Assembly: GCA_905479495.1 (NCBI GenBank)
Contig: CAJQMR010000005.1
Location: 396,127-460,126, forward strand
DNA: 64,000 nt
From: an uncultured Anaerolineae bacterium
GTDB lineage: Bacteria; Chloroflexota; Anaerolineae; Promineifilales; Promineifilaceae
Reading direction: 5' to 3'
A program made the translations under genes and the position numbers. Under the pieces are notes generated by a model. The model saw nothing but the letters and a program-made list of their open reading frames with translations, was not told where the DNA came from and searched no databases. Shown one piece after another: positions 32,832 to 41,656 of the stretch (its first letter is position 1; each line of letters begins with the position of its first letter).

Positions 32832-35606
32832 CTAGTTTCCCGGCATTCTTATAACCCGCACTGGGCCAACAAAGTTGTCTGGCAGTGAAGGATCAGCTTC
32901 GTGTAAACATGCTTCCTGAGCTTCCTCATCGGTAAAGGCCACGCTGTCAATGATGCAGGCGCGGTAGGATTCGGCCGTTGCCTGGGCTGCGGCCAATGCC
33001 TCTTCAGCGGGGATGTTTTCATGCAAAATTTGGTCGTAGGCTTTTGCTAGCCAGACGTAAGAACGGCTGAGCCAATTACTTTCACTGCTGAAGCGCTCAA
33101 AGTAACTTGGCTGCGTAGCACTCATAATGCTGGCTTGGTAAGCAGCGGCGCGCTCCTGACCTACGAGACGGGTATAGTTTGCTGATTCAGCAGCGCTGAT
33201 GCGTGCGGGCAGCACAGGTAAAAACCAATCTACCAAAATCTCCGACGAATTATCTGACAAGAATTTAATCCACTCCCAGCAGGCTTGCCGCACTTCGGTA
33301 TGGGCGGAAATGAAGAAGCCGCTGGTAGACTGATACCCGCCCAGCCGTTCACCGTTGAGGCCAATGGGCAGCGGAACTGTACCGATATTGGGATCGGCCG
33401 TTTCATCCTCGCTGCTGGGCAGCAAGATTAAGCTGCTGCTGCTGGAGTTGGTCCACATCGCTGCCTGACCGTTGTCGATAAGCGCCTGACGTTCGTCGAA
33501 GCGGCTGATGTCTGTGCTGGTGGTAATGTTGGTGGTGAATACCGGTTTTACGCTATGTTCTGTGGTCAAATTGGTAAACCAGCGGATCGCTTCAACCGTG
33601 GCTGGATCATCAAAGCCAAACGTCGGTGGGTCTATACTGTCATCCACAAGCTGGGCACCTTGCCGCTCAATGAAGGGAATCATATCTTGCAGTTCAAAGG
33701 TTTCGGGTACGAAGCCATACTGTTTTTCTGCGTCGTTGCCGCTAGTGAGGGCAACGGCCGTTGTCAAAAAATCTTCCATTGTCCAGCTTGGCGTGGGGTA
33801 GGGTACATTGGCCTTGTCAAACAGGGCCTTGTTGTACTCCACCACGGTCACCATTACCTGATCCGGGATGCCCCATATCTGGCCCTGGTAGGTGAAATCA
33901 CCCAGCACGGCCGGGAAGAAATCATCCTGACTGATGGCGGGATCATTATCAAAAAATGGATCCAGGTTCAAGATAGCCGCCAGATTTTCTTCTTTATCCA
34001 GCGGGGGCGACCAGCTGAAACAGTCCGAGTCGGCGGCGATGTCAGTGAATGTGATGGTGCTATTGGTAAAAGCAGGCTGCCTGACCTCCACCACAACGCC
34101 TGGGTGGGCTGCTTGAAATTGCAGGGCCAGGGCGCGATAGGTTTGCAGTTCCAGCGCCCCACCCGCAATAAAGGTAAGGGTTGCGGCGTCGAGAGCAGGT
34201 TCGCTTTCTTCTGGTTCAGCAACAACAATATCGGCCGGGTCTACTTCCTCAAGCATGGCTAACGCCTCATCCTGGTCTGTTTCCATTTGAGCCTGGGCCT
34301 CTGCCAGGGCGTCAACTATCGTTTGCTCACCAGCCAAGATAGCGCTGATGGCTTGCCGAAAAGCGGCGTGGCTGCGCGTGGCTGCCATCGTGACCAGTGG
34401 ATGTTCGGCAGCAAAGGTGAGCGCGGCTCTTAATTCGGGGTTGATATTGTCCCCGAGACCGCTGGCTTCCAGGACAGAGCGACGAGCTGGCAAATTAAGC
34501 ACGTTGTCTTCGCGGGCTTGTCCGCTCAGGTAAAGTAGCCACTGCCAGGCAGCTTCTGCCTTGTTGGTGCCAGCGCTGATTGCAAGGTTGTGGGGCAGCC
34601 GTGTGGGGGTACTGTTTTGATTGTTTGATCCAATGGGAAATGGCACCACACCAAGATTGGCTTGCTGGCTGCGAACCGCAAAAGAGTTGTCAAAGTCTAT
34701 CCACATGGCCGCTTGCCCGTTCTCTATCAACTGGTCGCCGGGTGGGGTTGTGCTATTACTGTCTGATGAAGCAGGCAAAGGGGCAACTTCGTGCCGGAGG
34801 AAGAGATCGGTGTACCAGGTAACGGCATCTTGAACGGCCGTATCCACCAAACGCACTTCTGGGGGAGCCACCGTTTCATCCACAAGGGGTCCGGCCAATC
34901 CTTGCACAATCTGTGCCGCTGCAGATTCCCGTTCTACATAGCCCCACTGCGTTACCTGGCCCCCTTCGCGGATGGTAAGTGCCTGGGCAATGATCAAAAA
35001 ATCGTCCCAGCTCCAACCCGGTTGGGGATAGGTGATATTGGCAGCGTCGAATGCATCCTTGTTAAAAAAGATGAGCGAGAAGTTGGCACTGGTGGGCAGC
35101 GCCCAAAGTCCACCGTCCCAGCGAAGCGCATTCAGCATCTCAGGATAAAAATCATCTGTGGAGATACGGTTATCCCGCTCGAAAAAGGGCGTCAGGTCCA
35201 GAAGAACCCCCTGTTGTGCGGCTTCACGCATGTTGTCGTGGCTGATAACATCGGCGGCGGCGGCCAGCCGGATGTTGGCATCTTCCGGCCAGTCGCTGCC
35301 ACCAAACGATTCCAGTCCCAGCGTTTCATTAATAGAAACCAGTTCAACGTGAATGCCTGGATTTGTATGGGAAAAGCTTTTAGCCAGTTCCTCGTAGCGT
35401 CCCATTTCCCAATCGTACACGGCAAATAGAAGCGTTTCCTGCTCGTCGCCGGTGGTGGTTGACAGATTATTCGTCGTGGCTTCAGTTGTGCTGTTTGAAG
35501 CGGGAACGGCCGTATTCACAGCCGGTGTTGCCTCACCCTCTTGGGTACAGGCCGCCACAAATAAAACCAGGATTCCCCAGCTAAACATTCTTATCTTTTT
35601 TTTCAT
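32832..35606 (-). CDS. Doubled extracellular solute-binding lipoprotein 1
   Basis: A 924-residue lipoprotein from ATG 35606 (lipobox VLFVAACTQ). It holds two family-1 (MalE-like) binding domains in tandem. Domain 1 covers about 50-440 (FAVYDWEMGRYEELAKSF ... WALPTSANFSLIFFNKDAFDAA). Domain 2 covers about 480-870 (FIAGGALELQTYRALALQF ... WGIPDQVMVTVVEYNKALFDKA). An acidic Ala/Glu-rich linker of about 40 residues joins them. Domain 2 has paired cysteines, DSDCF and ACWEWIKFL, plus two more near the end. It closely resembles the next gene (35663) and the sensor part of the anti-sigma factor. No MalF/G permease genes are near. Role in binding oligosaccharide or another polymer is inferred. Confidence 0.85.
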   Translation of the reverse strand: MKKKIRMFSWGILVLFVAACTQEGEATPAVNTAVPASNSTTEATTNNLSTTTGDEQETLLFAVYDWEMGRYEELAKSFSHTNPGIHVELVSINETLGLESFGGSDWPEDANIRLAAAADVISHDNMREAAQQGVLLDLTPFFERDNRISTDDFYPEMLNALRWDGGLWALPTSANFSLIFFNKDAFDAANITYPQPGWSWDDFLIIAQALTIREGGQVTQWGYVERESAAAQIVQGLAGPLVDETVAPPEVRLVDTAVQDAVTWYTDLFLRHEVAPLPASSDSNSTTPPGDQLIENGQAAMWIDFDNSFAVRSQQANLGVVPFPIGSNNQNSTPTRLPHNLAISAGTNKAEAAWQWLLYLSGQAREDNVLNLPARRSVLEASGLGDNINPELRAALTFAAEHPLVTMAATRSHAAFRQAISAILAGEQTIVDALAEAQAQMETDQDEALAMLEEVDPADIVVAEPEESEPALDAATLTFIAGGALELQTYRALALQFQAAHPGVVVEVRQPAFTNSTITFTDIAADSDCFSWSPPLDKEENLAAILNLDPFFDNDPAISQDDFFPAVLGDFTYQGQIWGIPDQVMVTVVEYNKALFDKANVPYPTPSWTMEDFLTTAVALTSGNDAEKQYGFVPETFELQDMIPFIERQGAQLVDDSIDPPTFGFDDPATVEAIRWFTNLTTEHSVKPVFTTNITTSTDISRFDERQALIDNGQAAMWTNSSSSSLILLPSSEDETADPNIGTVPLPIGLNGERLGGYQSTSGFFISAHTEVRQACWEWIKFLSDNSSEILVDWFLPVLPARISAAESANYTRLVGQERAAAYQASIMSATQPSYFERFSSESNWLSRSYVWLAKAYDQILHENIPAEEALAAAQATAESYRACIIDSVAFTDEEAQEACLHEADPSLPDNFVGPVRVIRMPGN

Positions 35607-35616
35607 AAAGCTTCCA

Positions 35617-35651
35617 AAAAGCGTGATGTGTGAGAAGCTCCTCACGTTTCA
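35617..35651. repeat. GTGATG/CATCAC inverted repeat between the doubled lipoprotein genes
   Basis: GCGTGATGTGTGAG and CTCACGTTTCACGCATCA are partly complementary and form a hairpin in the 56-bp gap. The word CACGTTTCACGCATCA is the same as in the elements at 44533 and 48022. Confidence 0.5.
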
Positions 35652-35662
35652 CGCATCATATA

Positions 35663-38410
35663 TCATTCTTCGTCGTCTACTTCAATAAAGAATTCCGGAA
35701 TCGTGTCATCTACTTCGCCCAGGCAGCGATTTTGCTCGTTTTGGTCTTCCTGGGCGTCGTTGGCAATAATACATTCCCGATAGGCGTCGGCTTTGGCCTG
35801 AACGGCCGTTAACGCTTCTTCAACCGATACCTCTCCCTTTAGAATCTGGTCATAAGCATACGACTGCCACCAGAAGAAGCCGGTGCCCAACCAGCTGGCG
35901 CTAGAATTTAGCCGTAAGCTGGTGGATTGGCCCGTGATGCCGGTGACGGTTGCCCGATTGGCGGCAGCCAGTTCAGCGCCTGCCGCTTGGGTGTAAGCGG
36001 CGGATTCGGCCAGGCTGATTTTGGCAGGAATGCTGTTGCCATTTTCGCCAACGAGGGGCTGGTTGGTCAGGAATTTGATCCAGTCCCAACACGCTTGCCG
36101 CTGGCTGGTTTGGGCCGAAATGTAATAGCCCGTGACCGAGTTGGCGGCGACGGCCGTTCCATCCGGTCCAGTGGATAAGGGCACAATACCAATGTCCAGA
36201 TTGCTCAAATCAATTTCCGGGAAGGATTGGAAGCCCTGATCGGCCCACATGGCGGCACGGCCGTTTTCGATGAGGGTTTTCCGTTCTTCACCAAAACTGC
36301 TGGCGGCCGTGATGTCGGTGACAAAGATGGGCTTCACAGCGTGTTCGGTTGTCAGGCTGGTTAGCCAGCGCATGGCGTCGATGACGCTGGGATCAGTAAG
36401 GGTCAGCCGGGGCGGATCGACCGATTCGTCCAGGAACTGCGCCCCCAACCGATCCATGTAAATGGAAATCTCGTTGAGTTCAAATTCTTGGGGCACGTAG
36501 CCATACTGTTTGGTTTCGGGATCATCGCCATTGGTGAGGGCAACGGCCGTTTCCAAAAAATCATCAGTAGTCCAACCCGCACTGGGGTAGGGTAGCGCCG
36601 CCGCATCAAAGAGCGCCTTGTTGTAATACAGCACCGTCAGGTTCATTTCTGAGGGGATGGCCCACAGCTGGCCCTGGTAAGTGAACTGCTCAATGGCCGA
36701 GGAGTAAAAATCTGCCTGGCTCAATTCTGGATCGGCATCCAGGAACGGCTCCATGTTTAAAACGGCCGCACGATCCAGTTCGCTAGCCACGCCACCAAAC
36801 CATTGCAGGCAGTCGCTGTCGGCGGCCACATCGCGTAAGTAGGTGGTGCCCGTGCCAAAGCTGGGCGTTTCCAACTCCACCACAATGTCTGGATGCGTTT
36901 CCTGAAACGTGGTCACCAGGTCGCGATAGGGTTGCAAGCCGCCAGGCCCGTTGCCTGCCATAAAGAGAATGGTGATGGCACCTTCGGGCACTTCTTCTTC
37001 CTCTGGCGCTGTGATGACAATTTCCACAGGTTCCTCATCGTCTGCCTCGGCTAACAAGTCAGCGATCTGCGTTTCTGCCGCCGCCTGAGCCTCGGACAAG
37101 GCTTCTTCGATGGGTTGCCCTTCCTGCAAGACGGCTTCAATTGCGCCAATGAAAGGCCCATAGCCGGGCGTAAATTGGGTGATGAAGGCATGATCCAGCG
37201 CATATTGCAAAGCTGCGCCAAATTCGGGATCGACCGCATCCCAAAAGCCAGATGCTTCGGCCACAGAGCGCCGGGCGGGTACGGCCGTATTCTGGTTAAA
37301 CTCATTTGGCGATGGCTGTTGGGACAGGAAATTGAGCCAACGCCAGGCCAGCTCAGGTTGCTGTGTGCCGCTGCTGACGCTATACCCATTAACATACATC
37401 TGATTGGTTTGGTCATCTGCTGCATCAACCGGGAAGGGCACAATGCCCACGTTGCCCTGCTGGCTGCGCCATTCCCACGAGCCTGACCATTCTGGCCACA
37501 TCGCGGCCTTGCCTTCCTCAATAAGCTGGTAGCCAGGCGGAATGAAAACACCATCTTCATCCGGCTCTGGGTTTTCTAGATTGGGGGTGACCTCGTGCAG
37601 TAAAAAGAGGTCGGTGTACCAGCGCAGCATCTCGGCGACTTCCGGCCGGTCGATTTGCACCGTTGGCGGGTCAGTGTCGGTGTTGATGATGGGGCCGGTG
37701 CGGGGCAAAATAAATTGGATAACCCCGCCGCCAACCTGTACCAATCCCCACTGGGTGACTTCGTCACCTTCACGCACGGTTGTGGCCTGGGCTGCGGCCA
37801 AAAAGTCATCCCAAGACCAGCCCGCTTGTGGGTAATCAATACCGGCGGCATCAAAGGCATCTTTGTTGTAGAACAGCAGCGAGAAGTTTAGCTCGGTGGG
37901 CAAGCCCCATAGCCCGCCATCGTTTTCAAAATATTCCAGGGCGTTGGCGTAAAAGTCGGCCCGGTTGAAGTTGGGGTCTGCCTCGGCCAACGGCCGTAAA
38001 TCCAGCAGCAGTCCCGATTTGCTGTCGATCACCCCAATGGCATTTGTCGTGACAATATCAGCAGCCGATACGATTCGTTCATTAGCATCCTCTGGCCATT
38101 GGCCCACACCTCCGCTCTCCAGTCCCAGCGTTTCTTCCAGGGAAACCATCTTGATTTCCACGCCAGGATTTTCGGCTTCAAACGCCTCAATCAGATCGCG
38201 GTAGTTGCCCATTTCATAGTCGTAAGCAATCATGCGCAAGGTGACAGTGTCTGTGGTGGTTGGTTCCGATTCGTTCGCTGTGTTGTTTGTGGGGGAATCG
38301 GCCGTTTCGGCCGTGTTGTCTGTCTCTAATGTTGTCGATGCTGTCCCGTCGTCACCATCACGACAGGCGATTAAAAATAGGAGTATTAACAACACAAAAA
38401 CTTTTCTCAT
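35663..38410 (-). CDS. Doubled extracellular solute-binding lipoprotein 2
   Basis: A 915-residue lipoprotein starting at ATG 38410, which has GGAGG 8 bp upstream; the longer frame to 38455 is not needed. The lipobox is LLFLIACRDG. It has the same two-domain layout as the preceding paralogue. Domain 1 contains LGLESGGVGQWPEDANER, and domain 2 contains ADSDCLQWFGG and QACWDWIKFL. The linker is EEEEVPEG-like and acidic. Shared motifs show that the duplication predates the split of the two lipoprotein genes. It is probably tethered to the outer face of the membrane and works with the sigma/anti-sigma pair or the FtsX permease; the ligand is unknown. Confidence 0.85.
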   Translation of the reverse strand: MRKVFVLLILLFLIACRDGDDGTASTTLETDNTAETADSPTNNTANESEPTTTDTVTLRMIAYDYEMGNYRDLIEAFEAENPGVEIKMVSLEETLGLESGGVGQWPEDANERIVSAADIVTTNAIGVIDSKSGLLLDLRPLAEADPNFNRADFYANALEYFENDGGLWGLPTELNFSLLFYNKDAFDAAGIDYPQAGWSWDDFLAAAQATTVREGDEVTQWGLVQVGGGVIQFILPRTGPIINTDTDPPTVQIDRPEVAEMLRWYTDLFLLHEVTPNLENPEPDEDGVFIPPGYQLIEEGKAAMWPEWSGSWEWRSQQGNVGIVPFPVDAADDQTNQMYVNGYSVSSGTQQPELAWRWLNFLSQQPSPNEFNQNTAVPARRSVAEASGFWDAVDPEFGAALQYALDHAFITQFTPGYGPFIGAIEAVLQEGQPIEEALSEAQAAAETQIADLLAEADDEEPVEIVITAPEEEEVPEGAITILFMAGNGPGGLQPYRDLVTTFQETHPDIVVELETPSFGTGTTYLRDVAADSDCLQWFGGVASELDRAAVLNMEPFLDADPELSQADFYSSAIEQFTYQGQLWAIPSEMNLTVLYYNKALFDAAALPYPSAGWTTDDFLETAVALTNGDDPETKQYGYVPQEFELNEISIYMDRLGAQFLDESVDPPRLTLTDPSVIDAMRWLTSLTTEHAVKPIFVTDITAASSFGEERKTLIENGRAAMWADQGFQSFPEIDLSNLDIGIVPLSTGPDGTAVAANSVTGYYISAQTSQRQACWDWIKFLTNQPLVGENGNSIPAKISLAESAAYTQAAGAELAAANRATVTGITGQSTSLRLNSSASWLGTGFFWWQSYAYDQILKGEVSVEEALTAVQAKADAYRECIIANDAQEDQNEQNRCLGEVDDTIPEFFIEVDDEE

Positions 38411-38459
38411 CAGATTCCTCCATTGTCTGTAAACTGGTTTCCGGTTCAGACGCAAGACA

Positions 38460-38550
38460 TAACTCTTTAGGTGTCATACCCGCGAAGGCGGGTATCCACT
38501 TTGCTTGCCAGAGTAGCTCCCTGCCTTCGCAGGAACGACAGCTTTTTTTG
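38460..38550. repeat. CCCGCGAAGGCGGG-type palindromic repeat
   Basis: ACCCGCGAAGGCGGGTATCC followed by CCTGCCTTCGCAGGAACGACA, a widespread bacterial intergenic palindrome type. It lies between the lipoprotein gene and the 3' end of the ATPase-AbrB gene. Confidence 0.55.
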
Positions 38551-38557
38551 CAATCTT

Positions 38558-39550
38558 TCAGCCACGCCGCCAGCGCTGCCACCAAGGGGATTTATTGTTT
38601 GGCTCTGTGCTTAATTGCTCCGCTTGGGGGGATACGGCCGTTTCCCCGCCACGCCCATTTTCACTCACCACCGGTTTGATCAACACGCCCTCCTCCGTGG
38701 CTTCCAGCGTCACGCGGTCGCCAATGCCACTGGCTTCGCGCAGGTCTGGCGGAATTTGTAGACGGCCAGCGTTATCGACCACCACGTACTCTTCATACAC
38801 GGGCGTGGGTGCGGCTGCCTCAACATTCCCGGCCAGGGCTGCTTCCACATCGGCTACGCGCTTGATCGTTTCGCTGCTGGTACGGCCGTCTCGAATCGTC
38901 ACCACCCGGTCCACGGCGCGGGCAATTTGCGGGTCGTGGGTGACGATGAGGGTGGTGAGGTTGTAACGGCCGTTCATCTCGCGCAGCAAGGCCAATATTT
39001 CCTGGGCGGTGGTGGAGTCCAGTTCGCCGGTTGGCTCGTCGCCCAGCAGCAGTTTCGGTTTGTTGGCCAGGGCGACAGCAATGGCGATGCGCTGCTGCTG
39101 CCCACCAGAAAGCTGGGCCAGTTTGTGCTGGCGATGTTCCCACAGCCCTACCGCTTCCAACAGTTCTTTGGTCCAGGCGCGCTTTTCTTTCCAACCCATC
39201 CCGGCAATGGTCATGGGCAAAGCCACATTTTCTTGGGCAGAGAGGTAAGGGATGAGGTTGCGCGCCGTTTGCTGCCAGACAAAACCAACTTCACGTCGGC
39301 GGTAGGTGTCCAGTTCGGCATCGGGGGCTTTTAGTAAATTACGGCCGTTCACCACCACATGTCCCGCCGACGGCCGATCCAGCCCGCCCAAAATGTTCAG
39401 CAGCGTACTCTTCCCCGACCCCGACGTGCCCACAATGCCCAGCAGCTCGCCGCGCTGCACCGTCAGGTCCAGCCCCTGCAAGGCCACCACCTCCAGCTCG
39501 GCGACCTTATAAATCTTAACCAGATTCTCGCACTGAATAAAAGCTTCCAT
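38558..39550 (-). CDS. ABC ATPase (LolD type) fused to a SpoVT/AbrB-like domain
   Basis: A 330-residue protein from ATG 39550. Residues about 1-220 form a standard exporter ATPase: Walker [11 protein letters not shown], signature [14 protein letters not shown], Walker [20 protein letters not shown]. Residues about 245-295 read [20 protein letters not shown] then [18 protein letters not shown], the swapped-hairpin AbrB pattern normally seen in DNA-binding antitoxins and regulators. A short disordered tail ends the protein. The fusion could let the ATPase bind DNA or a partner protein. Partner permease is probably at 41656. The preceding 80 bp is an ACACAGAT repeat. Confidence 0.85.
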   Translation of the reverse strand: MEAFIQCENLVKIYKVAELEVVALQGLDLTVQRGELLGIVGTSGSGKSTLLNILGGLDRPSAGHVVVNGRNLLKAPDAELDTYRRREVGFVWQQTARNLIPYLSAQENVALPMTIAGMGWKEKRAWTKELLEAVGLWEHRQHKLAQLSGGQQQRIAIAVALANKPKLLLGDEPTGELDSTTAQEILALLREMNGRYNLTTLIVTHDPQIARAVDRVVTIRDGRTSSETIKRVADVEAALAGNVEAAAPTPVYEEYVVVDNAGRLQIPPDLREASGIGDRVTLEATEEGVLIKPVVSENGRGGETAVSPQAEQLSTEPNNKSPWWQRWRRG

Positions 39551-39555
39551 AAAAA

Positions 39556-39642
39556 TAATGGGACACAGATTTTCACAGATGAACACAGATAAAAAACAAA
39601 AATCTGTGTCAATCTGCGTTCATCTGTGTCCTATTCCCCAAT
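39556..39642. repeat. ACACAGAT palindromic repeat (copy A)
   Basis: AATGGGACACAGATTTTCAC and its complement-like ATCTGCGTTCATCTGTGTCC face each other around AAAAAACAAAA, giving a long hairpin. It fills the gap between the adaptor stop and the ATPase start. Confidence 0.7.
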
Positions 39643-41145
39643 AATCACTTCGCCAACTTCAACGCCTTCGAGAATTTCCACGCGGGCCTCGCTTTCGATG
39701 CCCAGGCGTACGTCGGCGCGGCGTTGGCCGGTGGCCTCTTCGATGACGACAAAGGTGCGCCCCTGGAAGGTGCGGAGAGCGGCGGGCGGCAGCCAAAGCA
39801 CGTTTTCTTTTTCTTCCAGCACGATGACGACGGTGGCCAATTCACCCAGGGCCAGATTGGCAGGCGGACTGTCGAACTGGATGCGCACGCGGGTATCGTC
39901 GTTGCCTACGGTGGACGAACCGCCGCTAAAGGCCAGCGGTAGCTGCCGCACCGTGCCGCTGAAGCTCTCCTCTGGGCGATTGCGCAAGGTGATGGTGGCT
40001 GGTTGCTCCACGCTCATTTCGTTGAGTTGTTCGCTGCCTAATTCGGCCGTAATTTCCAGATTCTGCGGCTGGGCCATGACAATAACCGTGCTAAATGCTT
40101 CGGCACGGCTGCCAGGGCGCACGCCAATCGACAAAATTTCCCCGGAAAAGGGGGCAATGAGTTGGGCATCTGCGATTTGCGTTTGAATTTTTTCTATATC
40201 CAGCTGCGCCCGTTCTACGTCCAAAGCCAGCAGCGGATCTACATCACGCTCCATCTGGGCAATTTGCAGCTCAGCCAGAGCCAAATCTTGCTCCAACAGC
40301 CGCCGATCCAAGACGCTGCTGCCGCTGCCGACCAGGGCATCGTTGTATTGCGCCTGGGCGATGGCCAACGCTTCCTGCGCCTGTTCCACGCCGCGTTCGT
40401 ACTGTTGGCGCAATGTTTCAGGCTCCCAGTCGCGGTCCAGTGATTTTTGCAGCTCGTATTCGGCATCGGCCAACTGCTGCTGGGCATTTTCTAAGCCGAT
40501 TTGGGCCGAAACCAGATTGGCGCTGTTGCTGTTGCCCCCGCCTTGATTGAGCTGAAGCTGGATTTTTTCCAGGCTAATTTGGGCTTCAGCCAGGGCATCT
40601 TGCCGATCTTGGTCGGCTTGGGCCAGCTTAATTTCGGCCGTTTCCAGGGCCACCTGCGCCTGAGCCAGCTGATTCTGCAAGTCGCTAATTTCCAGCTGGG
40701 CCAATACATCCCCTTCCTGGACCGTGTCGCCGCGCTGTACAAACAGTTCGCCCACGAAGCCATCGCTTCTAAAAAACAATTCCTGCTCCAAAACGGGCGA
40801 AACCCGCCCGGTGAATTCCAAGGAGTTGACCACCGTGCCCTGTGCCACAACATAGGTGGGCTTTTCCGGCACGATGGGGGTGGGCAGCGGCGTGGGGGTG
40901 GGGGCGGATACGGCCGTTTCCCCCTGTCCACAGGCGATTAGGAGAAGAATGGGACACAGATAAACGCAGATGAACGCAGATTTCTTTAACTTGTTTATCC
41001 ATCGGTACTCGTGGAATCTGTGTCCTGTATTTTTAATCGAAGTGAGACACAGACGAGCGAAGCTCAACACGGATTTGATCAGTAATCTGTGGAAATCTAT
41101 GGAAATCTGTATCCTATTATTTTTGAAGATTTGGTTTACGCTCAT
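39631..41145 (-). CDS. Membrane-fusion (HlyD-like) lipoprotein with repeat-derived N-terminus; start uncertain
   Basis: The adaptor body is clear: lipobox LLLIACGQG, lipoyl half (GELFVQRGDTVQEGDVLAQLE), long helical hairpin (about 140 residues rich in Gln/Ala), second lipoyl half (LIAPFSGEILSIGVRPGS) and barrel. The codons just before the lipobox (KSAFICVYLCPI) derive from the ACACAGAT repeat. No ATG occurs in frame nearer than 41145 (GTG at 41070). An ATG at 41002 (MDKQVK) is out of frame. Insertion of a repeat may have displaced or broken the original start. It is presumably the adaptor for the FtsX permease at 41656. Confidence 0.75.
   Translation of the reverse strand: MSVNQIFKNNRIQISIDFHRLLIKSVLSFARLCLTSIKNTGHRFHEYRWINKLKKSAFICVYLCPILLLIACGQGETAVSAPTPTPLPTPIVPEKPTYVVAQGTVVNSLEFTGRVSPVLEQELFFRSDGFVGELFVQRGDTVQEGDVLAQLEISDLQNQLAQAQVALETAEIKLAQADQDRQDALAEAQISLEKIQLQLNQGGGNSNSANLVSAQIGLENAQQQLADAEYELQKSLDRDWEPETLRQQYERGVEQAQEALAIAQAQYNDALVGSGSSVLDRRLLEQDLALAELQIAQMERDVDPLLALDVERAQLDIEKIQTQIADAQLIAPFSGEILSIGVRPGSRAEAFSTVIVMAQPQNLEITAELGSEQLNEMSVEQPATITLRNRPEESFSGTVRQLPLAFSGGSSTVGNDDTRVRIQFDSPPANLALGELATVVIVLEEKENVLWLPPAALRTFQGRTFVVIEEATGQRRADVRLGIESEARVEILEGVEVGEVIIGE
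40943..41116. repeat. ACACAGAT repeats overlapping the adaptor 5' end
   Basis: GAATGGGACACAGATAAACG at 40945 and further copies around 41020-41115 (TGTGTCCTG, GACACAGACGAG, TCTGTGGAAATC). They occupy the region encoding the adaptor N-terminus and its upstream gap. Confidence 0.6.
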
Positions 41146-41512
41146 TGTTGTACACCTTGCGTTTTCGTTGAGCCTGTGGGCCAAAATTAAGTAGCAAACC
41201 GACCTCATAGGTCGATGCTTTTAGATAATTCAACAGTTGTGCTTCGTGTTGTTGAACCAGAGTTCTAACCGCTTTGATTTCGACAATGACTTTGGAATCA
41301 ACCACCAAGTCGGCAAAATACTCACCAATTATCTGCTGGTGATAAAAAACCTGGATCGGTTTTTGCTGCTCAACTTGCAACCCTTTCTTCCTTAACTCCA
41401 GAAACAACGCGTTTTCATACACCTTTTCCAAGAAACCATAACCAAGATTGTTGTAGACATCATAAAATGAACCAATAATCTCCCGCGTCAGTTCCACATA
41501 CTTGCCTGCCAA
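41117..41512 (-). CDS. GxxExxY-family protein
   Basis: A small protein of about 131 residues. The frame opens at 41638 but its first 40 codons are translated repeat. TTG at 41512, with AGGAGG 6 bp upstream, gives the usual family length. The signature is YNNLGYGFLEKVYENALFLEL, followed by GLQVEQQKPIQVFYHQQIIGEYFADLVVDSKVIVEIKAVR, here split: FADLVVDSKVIVEIKAV. The D...E-x-K arrangement resembles PD-(D/E)xK nuclease cores. Function is unknown; these genes are often scattered between repeats in environmental bacteria. It probably inserted into the exporter operon. Confidence 0.85.
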   Translation of the reverse strand: MAGKYVELTREIIGSFYDVYNNLGYGFLEKVYENALFLELRKKGLQVEQQKPIQVFYHQQIIGEYFADLVVDSKVIVEIKAVRTLVQQHEAQLLNYLKASTYEVGLLLNFGPQAQRKRKVYNNERKPNLQK

Positions 41513-41574
41513 AACACCCTCCTGATAAATCTTAAAAAAATCTCCGTGAAGCTCTCCTCCCTCATAATATCCTT

Positions 41575-41656
41575 GAGAAGAATGGGACACAGATTTTCGC
41601 AGATGAACACAGATAAAAACATAAAAATCTGCGTTCATCTGTGTCCTATTCTCTTT
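41575..41656. repeat. ACACAGAT palindromic repeat (copy B)
   Basis: GAATGGGACACAGATTTTCG and ATCTGCGTTCATCTGTGTCC in inverted order around an A-rich loop, almost identical to copy A at 39556. It lies upstream of the GxxExxY gene and at the 3' end of the permease gene. Confidence 0.7.

Noticed and set aside
41146..41208. N-terminal extension of the adaptor lipoprotein to 41208
   Set aside because: This part lies inside the GxxExxY gene in another frame and encodes no signal-like or domain-like sequence.
39556..41656. Insertion sequence
   Set aside because: Repeats are short palindromes without a transposase gene or target-site duplications.
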